A stretch of 64,000 nucleotides of DNA from Talaromyces rugulosus (taxonomy: Eukaryota; Ascomycota; Eurotiomycetes; Eurotiales; Trichocomaceae): assembly GCF_013368755.1 (NCBI RefSeq), contig NC_049561.1, positions 7,006,001 to 7,070,000 of the forward strand, in the 5' to 3' direction. This document shows, in pieces, positions 58,105 to 64,000 of the stretch. Made by a program: the position numbers and the translations under genes. Position 1 is the first letter of the stretch, and the number at the start of each line of letters is the position of its first letter. The notes beneath the pieces are model-generated. The model was not told the origin of the DNA. It saw nothing but the letters and a program-made list of their open reading frames with translations, and made no database searches.

Positions 58105-58659
58105 ATGACCCAATCAGATCGATTGCTCACGTTCTCTGACGCTTTTGTCATAAGCTGCGGCACCATATGCATAGACCCCGTCCAGAAATCAGTCCTGCTC
58201 GTAAACTACCCAGCTAAGAACGAATACTTTCTTCCGAAAGGTCGCAAGAACCGCGGCGAGACACTAGAGAGCGCGGCTGCCAGGGAAACATACGAGGAAA
58301 CTGGATATCCTTGTCAACTGCTGCATCATAACAGCCTGCCTACGAAAGCGCCCCTGGTGCCATCGAGCCGAGATGACACACAGGAGGAACACTCTACTGG
58401 TCAGATTAAAAATTCAGAAAGAGAGCTTCACACTGAGCCATTCGCGGTACAGCAGTGGGTGTATCAGGATGGGACCCGGAAGTTAATTTTCTGGTTTTTG
58501 GCTGTAGGAAATTCGATGCAACTACCGCACGAAAACACACAAGACGAGGGCGAAAACTTTGAAGCATTTTGGTTTGATAGAGATAGCTCCTTGGCTATAG
58601 CAACGTATGATGATGACCGGGCACTGATTGAAAGGGCATTTGACGCTTTGAAGATTTGA
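58105..58659 (+). CDS. Nudix hydrolase
   Basis: A single exon of 184 residues. Nudix enzymes split nucleoside diphosphates linked to another group, using a divalent metal held by the Nudix box. The box G-x5-E-x7-R-E-x-x-E-E-x-G is present at about residues 46-68 (GRKNRGE...RETYEETGY), with both metal-binding Glu. YFLPKG upstream is the usual lead-in and the C-terminal part (FWFLAVG, FEAFWFD) completes a normal small Nudix fold. LPKGRKNRGE resembles diphosphoinositol-polyphosphate phosphohydrolases, but fungal members of this size act on varied substrates and I do not assign one. It lies 240 bp after the P450 in the same direction. Confidence 0.9.
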   Translation: MTQSDRLLTFSDAFVISCGTICIDPVQKSVLLVNYPAKNEYFLPKGRKNRGETLESAAARETYEETGYPCQLLHHNSLPTKAPLVPSSRDDTQEEHSTGQIKNSERELHTEPFAVQQWVYQDGTRKLIFWFLAVGNSMQLPHENTQDEGENFEAFWFDRDSSLAIATYDDDRALIERAFDALKI

Positions 58660-60043
58660 AAGCTCCCGTGTATAGTTAGACATTGAGTGTTAGCTAGTGA
58701 TGAACTAAAAGCGAATTGACTGATCGAGGTGAGATGCATATGTGAGTTTACTTTCTTTTTCAATGAGGGCCCGAGACAATAATGCTGTTTTTTTTTCTCT
58801 GTTAAGATCGAACTACAGAGTGAACTTTTATGCGCCGTCCGAGTTTCTAGATGTCTTGATAACATAAGATTCTATCAATTGATGTTTCAAAAGTTCCTCT
58901 TTGTACGCGTTGAAGAAAAAAACATCAAAATTCCGGGTTCTAATATGACGACATCATATTATGAAACCTGTTATAGTATCGTAGAAAAATCTCCACGTAA
59001 ATTGACTTTGAGTTCAGGGCTTCACTAGGGTCCGAGACTACAGTATTGCTTTCAGCAAAGGAGCCATGAACAAAAGATCAAATCACCCAAGTCCCACAGG
59101 ACTGAAAGGAATAACTTTTCAAAGTCATAGGAAGCTCCGAACCAACTGCAAACAAGCATCAGGAGAAATTGTTCCGAGTGCGAAAACAGCCTCACCTAGC
59201 TAGTCACACCATGATCGGGGTGAAACTCCACCGAAGCGGCAGGAAAAATGGGAGGTCATCAAGTACAGCCTGGGTGATTTATTCGAACTCATCATGTGAA
59301 ATGGTCCTTCTCTTGTTAGCCGAAATTGGGCGACAATGACTTGTTGCTCGTCATCGGTATGTTGGCCCCGACACATGATGCTATACTCTGTAGAACGTAG
59401 TAGGCCCTACTCTGACCTGACTTTCGGCCGAGTACTGTTGAATGCGGTAGACAAAGGACCGAGAATGTTTTTATCATTGAATGTGAGCTTATATCGCATA
59501 GATCCCTTTCCACTCTGCGTGAGTCATTGCGTGGAAATTCAAGTGTATGGCAACCTCGACGGCCACGCCGTTACATATAAAGGGCGATCATGTTGATAAG
59601 AAGAAGGATTAAAATGTTCTCCTCGGGGAACTTTTCAGTGCCCTTGGTCTTTAGTTTGAGCACCGAAAGATAATTCAATTCTCAAATACCATGTGCTTCG
59701 ATGAGATAGGGTGAAGAGGCGAATTGAATTGATATTATCTTCTTCCTTTGCACCGTTGGAATCCATTATTCAAGGACATGAATTTTGAGTTCTTCGGACA
59801 ATGTCTGTTGTCGTTATATTTGTTTTAATATTTTTTACAGTTTCAGATTTAGATTAATCAATATTGATTGTTTACATTTGATAGGGATACCTTTTATCTT
59901 ACCCCCACAGCACTAATTTTGGTTCGTCAAGTCATTCGACTGGGATTACAAATTACCCCGCGTAATCAACCGTCTATCAGAAAGGCTGTTGACTACAAAC
60001 CTTTTCCCCAACAAGAAGAAATCTCTAACCCCTATCGAATACA
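58660..60043. other. Intergenic, 1.4 kb
   Basis: AT-rich at both ends. No gene seen; frames are short and without motifs. The open frame from 59868 that overlaps the start of the next gene is in a different frame and is not credible. It should contain the promoter of the M24-fold gene. Confidence 0.45.
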
Positions 60044-60748
60044 ATGGCTACTACGAGCGCAGCCAATGCGGAGGAGGAACGAGCGGCCTATCTTTTGGAC
60101 GCCGAGACCAAGGCGTTGCAGTTATTTGAGGAAATAGAGCGAGATCTCTTGCGGCCCGGCGTCAGTGAGAAGACAATAAGCGATGAAATCCATGAATTGG
60201 GAGCAAAGCGCCACGGTATTCGGACACATTGGCACAAACGCGTCGTTCGTAGTGGCTCGAATACAATGCAGCCGTTTTCTGCAAATCCTCCGGATCGAAT
60301 TATCCAGCCCGATGATATCTTATATGTTGACCTGGGCCCCGTGTTCGAGGCCTGGGAGGCGGATTTTGGACGCACCTATGTCCTAGGAGATGACCCACAC
60401 AAGAAGCGACTGCGTGATGCACTGGAGCCAATCTGGAAAACAGTCAAGGAACGCTACTATCAAAATCCAGACATGACTGGGGAGCAGCTTTACGAAATTG
60501 CGTGCGAAGTCGCCAAACAAGATGGATGGGAATTCGGTGCTCACCTCGCGGGGCATATTATTGGCTCTTTTCCACACGAGCGTATCCCAAAGGACAAGAC
60601 TGCTTTGTATATTACCAAGGGAAATCAGGAGTCGATGACTGTCCCTGGTAGTGATGGACACAAGCGGCACTGGATCCTGGAGATTCATCTCCACGATCCT
60701 GTGCATCAGTTTAACGGCTTTTTCGAACAGTTATTGACGGTGGGATAA
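60044..60748 (+). CDS. M24-fold metallopeptidase-like protein (Xaa-Pro peptidase family)
   Basis: A single exon of 234 residues with the whole catalytic 'pita-bread' fold and no N-terminal peptidase domain. All five metal-ligand positions can be placed: Asp and Asp 11 residues apart in YVDLGPVFEAWEADFGRTY, His in GAHLAGHIIG, Glu in ILEIHL, and a final Glu in GFFEQLL. The His before the third ligand and the FPHE segment also fit. M24 members include methionine aminopeptidase, aminopeptidase P, prolidase and creatinase-like enzymes. Stand-alone short M24 proteins of this kind occur in fungi and bacteria with mostly unknown substrates, and some sit in biosynthetic clusters. The position between Nudix and O-methyltransferase genes is noted but does not prove a shared pathway. 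Confidence 0.85.
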   Translation: MATTSAANAEEERAAYLLDAETKALQLFEEIERDLLRPGVSEKTISDEIHELGAKRHGIRTHWHKRVVRSGSNTMQPFSANPPDRIIQPDDILYVDLGPVFEAWEADFGRTYVLGDDPHKKRLRDALEPIWKTVKERYYQNPDMTGEQLYEIACEVAKQDGWEFGAHLAGHIIGSFPHERIPKDKTALYITKGNQESMTVPGSDGHKRHWILEIHLHDPVHQFNGFFEQLLTVG

Positions 60749-61063
60749 GCAATTAGCACATTTAGCCTTTCGATTTAATATCAATTGTAAAACCAAAATT
60801 AAAGAGGACATCTTGACCACACGAGGTCCCTGGAACATGTGAAGGACGCTCCTGATTACTTGTATTCGATGTTCTACGTACTACTTAATCTCTTTTGGGA
60901 CATTTGAAGCTTGGTATACTGCAAAGAAGAAAAAGAAATAGATTATAAATAGATAGTGCGCAGGCAACCAATCAAACATAGACATATCTATTTTTAAAGA
61001 CATAAATATCCTAATAAGCCGTCATTGTTGAGAGTAGATAGTGAGTAGTTGTTAGGGCTTGGC
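60749..61063. other. Convergent 3' intergenic
   Basis: About 315 bp between the M24 and O-methyltransferase stop codons, AT-rich, probably both 3' UTRs. Nothing else seen. Confidence 0.45.
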
Positions 61064-62601
61064 TTATGGGAGCGCTTGATGACCATTTGTGAAACCGTCA
61101 TCTGCGATCACGTCGCGAAAAATCTCAAGAACCCCCTCTCCATCTCCCGGGGGACCCCAATACTTCGCTACCTTCAAGCCAGCCTTTCCACAGATTGCCT
61201 CAAAGTGGCTCACGGTTCGTTGCGACCCACAGTGAATAGCCATCATGCACCAATCCATTTCAGCCTTTCGCATCGAGCAGTCAACTTCTGGTAGAAAGTG
61301 TTCTACTACCAGTAAACGGGAATACAGCGGAGTCATGGCCTGGGCAATCTTGGAGATAAGATCGGTGATGACGTCGTCCGGCCAGTTATGGAGGACATTG
61401 TGAATGTGGTAAAATTTTGCACCTGGTCATGTTTATTAGATAGAGATACGTGTAAAGGATCGTGGAGAGCTTCGACTAGAATTTAACCAGGAAAAAGGTA
61501 ATAGGAAAACAAAACGAACCTTTGACGGGTTGAGCAAGTCGCATATCGCATTTGATACACTCAATCCTTTCGTGGCCCTCCTTCGGGTTGTAGTCGTCAA
61601 TGACGTTTGGTAAATCTTCCAGAATAAATCGTCCTTTAGCGTCTGGGAATTTTTTGAGAAAGGTTACCATGTCATGGCCTTTCCCACCGCCAATATCAAC
61701 CATCAAGATGCTAGTATCGGACTCTTGCTGTTTGTCGCCGAGAAGCTCTTGTACAGGGAGCCAATTCACCCAGTGCGATCTGGCATTTCCTGTACCAGTC
61801 ATGAAGGTATTGAAATTCTCCGACAAGACAGAATCTTTGGACCACCAGTCAAATGCAGTTTGACCGTCCTGAACGTTGAACGCATATTGGAACGGTCCGT
61901 CGTGCTCATTTTCAGGAGACACATACCCGACGCTGCGGAAATACTCAGGTAGTTTGCTGAAAATAGGCAAAGCGACGTCAAAGCTAGGCAAAAAAGCGCA
62001 TGATCAGTGTTCGTTATCACTTACAGTTGTGTAGATATGGGGGGAAATACTAATGCTTGATCCCTGCTTTAATAGGTTTCCTGGACCGAATTGCCTCACT
62101 AATTGGAGTGGACTTGAAAGAGACTGCATCGACTTGCTCAACCCAGCCCATACAGTGCAGGACTCGGAGAAGGCGAGCTATTGCAACAGTTAGTAAATTT
62201 TCTAAGAAAGCAAACGTGTGTATAATACCCATAAGAATAGGATTGCAATTTGTCTTTCTCGACAGGTCTTCAATCGTATCCACCTTGGCTTCACCACTTG
62301 CCAAGTGGTCGAATAATTCCAAGTCGAGGGAAATTCTCGCGACGGTGCTTTGGACAGGCTATGATAATATGTCAACAGTCGCTACCGTGTTAAAAAATAT
62401 ATTAGACACAGCATAGGACGTTACCAGAATAGAGTTTAGAGGAACAGCTTGCGGCCTCTCCAGTGAAAGAACTAATTCCTTTGCCAGACTCAGAGTTTTC
62501 TTTCGTAGCGCTTCATTTTCCATGAGGTTTGGGCAGGCTACATTGTTGCAAGCTATTTGGTGGATTAGGCTCGCAGCTAGGGCTGATTGACTCGAAGACA
62601 T
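61064..62601 (-). CDS. SAM-dependent O-methyltransferase (plant-COMT/fungal SM type)
   Basis: Five exons: 62601-62425, 62358-62229, 62177-62051, 61983-61520 and 61422-61064, 418 residues, all phases consistent. The N-terminal dimerisation region has RISLDLELFDHLA and the winged-helix stretch RLLRVLHCMGWVEQV. The Rossmann SAM motif is MVDIGGGKGHDMVTF, followed by the acidic FILEDLPNVID, the catalytic-site region YHIHNVLHNWPDD and LLVVEHFLPEV. Such enzymes methylate hydroxyl groups of polyketides and other secondary metabolites in fungi. Substrate not predictable. The 97-nt last intron is the longest; others are 50-70 nt. It is transcribed towards the M24 gene and away from the MFS gene. Confidence 0.88.
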
Positions 62602-63501
62602 GCTTGGCAATTAAGAGCAAGAGTGTTTAAAACAGAAAATTTAGTAAAGATAGGTGATGAATCCTGTGAATTGTCTTCTTTTTGAAGGGCTACGATTTAT
62701 TAATAAACTAGTAGTTTGGGGGGGGGGAAGCCTGGCCGATCACCACGGCCAACGCCCATCCATTTCCTATTCCTTTTCTGCTTGCCAATTTTGGTCTGCT
62801 GCACGATCAAAGAAGAAATATTAATACTCACTAGTTGTTATCGTAATATGAAAGCTTATAGCAATTCCAATATAATACATTGGACCGAACAATCTCCACC
62901 AGTAACAGCCCAACGTGGCTGAGCTGAACTTTGTCACGGTAGTAAAGCATACACTAAAAAACGTCTCAAATAGTATTGACCTGAAACAAGTCATGCCGAA
63001 TTGAAAATGCAGCTTGAATAGTGTGGTGGTAGTAAGGAATGTGGATCAATCGAATTATAACTCCGAGTGAAAGTCGCTTGTATTCCGTTTCAACCAAGAT
63101 CGGGAAAACCTTTTGTACATAGGTCGGACAAAAAAAAGACCTTATTTTATTTAGTGATGTGGAAATTAAGCCGATGAGTGAACAGTGAGCTATCACGAAT
63201 TTGCTTTGTCCCCATGTTGTAGATGTCATATAGCATCAATTCATATGCGGGACTTGATATGTGCATGCAAATGATATCGACGACTAGAGTAGAGAAACAT
63301 TCCATACATGTAATAGTAACAATATATCCAACAATGATGATTTATTTGTATTAATATAATATAATGACTGCGTTCTATATGCTGATTACATATTAGCGTT
63401 TTCGATTGCTGAGTGGCACCTTCGGATAAGAAGAAAGGGGCGATAATTGCCGTCTCCAATCGGTTTCCTAGTGGTACAAAATGTAGGAGCACTTTCCAAA
63501 A
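62602..63501. promoter_or_regulatory. Intergenic, O-methyltransferase promoter and MFS 3' end
   Basis: About 900 bp. A G-run (62717-62727) lies just upstream of the O-methyltransferase start. The rest is AT-rich; frames on the minus strand (62966-63229, 63241-63492) show no domain. No gene called. Confidence 0.45.
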
Positions 63502-64000
63502 TTAAGTATTTGGCCGTTGGTTTGGCATGGACTGTCTCCATCGTGGCCCGAAGACACCCAAAATAAAAATAATTGGAAGGCAGGCCAGTGCCACAACAGC
63601 CCATATGGTAAAGGTCCATCCGTTCTGTAAAGTACTATTGAGCATAGGGGCCCCGATAACGGTGCCAACGCATCCTAGTCCATTACGCGCGAGGACCGAG
63701 CAAGAAAGAGGTCGGACATCACCAGGCAGAAATTCCGTCAGCATCGTGATGTTCATACTAACGATGACCACAATTCCAAACCCAGTGAAGAAATTGGCAA
63801 TCAGCTGGAATGGATCCAGGACATGATTAGTATATTGCTTGGAAGAGGCATGATGAGATGGTGTCAACTCACAGGAACCAGCCAGAAAACCTTGTATTGG
63901 ATCGACCAACCATACCAAATTAAGGACGCCACGGGGATAAGACCGCCTAGTATGGCATTCTCTTGCACTCGGTCTTCCGGAAAGACTATTGGCTTTCCGT
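63502..64000 (-). CDS. MFS drug:H+ antiporter-like transporter, C-terminal part
   Basis: The gene enters from the right edge; visible exons are 64000-63873 and 63804-63502, with a 68-nt intron. The joined sequence has PEDR followed by GGLIPVASLIWYGWSIQY and hydrophobic helices (WLVPLIANFFTGFGIVVIV and WTFTIWAVVALACLPIIFIL). Between them is the loop LPGDVRPLSCSVLARN, which ends in a small-residue helix GLGCVGTVIGAP. This is the C-terminal four helices of a 12-helix DHA1-type transporter, the group that exports drugs, toxins and metabolites in fungi. N-terminal two-thirds are outside the window. Adjacent to the O-methyltransferase, so export of a cluster product is plausible inference. Confidence 0.8.
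   Translation of the reverse strand, partial: RKANSLSGRPSARECHTRRSYPRGVLNLVWLVDPIQGFLAGSCELTPSHHASSKQYTNHVLDPFQLIANFFTGFGIVVIVSMNITMLTEFLPGDVRPLSCSVLARNGLGCVGTVIGAPMLNSTLQNGWTFTIWAVVALACLPIIFILGVFGPRWRQSMPNQRPNT

Overview
The window is nuclear DNA of a filamentous ascomycete, most likely an Aspergillus or close relative in the Eurotiales. Genes carry short introns (46-168 nt, mostly 50-70) with GT...AG ends and CTNAC-type branch sites. They lie on both strands without operons, and the proteins resemble Aspergillus families: an ergosterol-type Erg26, a tubB-class alpha-tubulin, a LIM-RhoGAP, a Rim15 kinase and a CGFS glutaredoxin with a thioredoxin domain. Exon joins below were worked out by eye from reading frame, splice signals and family similarity. 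Species is not claimed.

Layout. 0-1.2 kb: the 3' end of proteasome subunit Rpn10 converges on TRAPP subunit Trs23. 1.2-4.4 kb: gene-poor. 4.4-5.9 kb: a C2H2 zinc-finger protein. 7-7.8 kb: a relic of a NACHT/ankyrin-type gene beside AT-rich DNA. 8.9-24.8 kb: conserved core genes, namely LIM-RhoGAP (minus), a tandem-E2 protein (plus), Erg26 (plus) and the Rim15 PAS/kinase/receiver protein (minus). 24.8-30.6 kb: gene-poor, with a decayed amidoligase-like gene. 30.6-53.4 kb: a dense housekeeping block of MscS channel, Ssu1-type sulfite pump, alpha-tubulin, thiamine pyrophosphate carrier, gamma-butyrobetaine-dioxygenase-like enzyme, Grx3/4, Rex1 exonuclease, a Mis18-like AT-hook protein, threonine aldolase and a Rad53/Chk2 kinase. 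53.4-56 kb: gene-poor, AT-rich in parts. 56-64 kb: accessory genes, namely a cytochrome P450, Nudix hydrolase, M24-fold protein, O-methyltransferase and MFS transporter cut by the window end.

Functional themes. Ubiquitin/proteasome functions appear twice (Rpn10, the double E2). Checkpoint and nutrient signalling appear as Rad53/Chk2 and Rim15. Mitochondrial or iron metabolism appears as Tpc1, the 2-OG dioxygenase, Grx3/4 and a threonine aldolase with a presequence-like N-terminus. The last 8 kb has the tailoring and export genes of a secondary-metabolite cluster, but no synthase backbone lies in the window, so cluster membership is inference.

Most unusual: a single protein with two UBC domains whose catalytic region is split by a 12-nt micro-exon; a Trs23 start codon apparently split by an intron; a Rim15 receiver domain with Glu at the phospho-acceptor position; an amidoligase-like pseudogene; and a CGG-rich palindrome near 54.0 kb. 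No tRNA, rRNA, CRISPR array or intact transposon was recognised.
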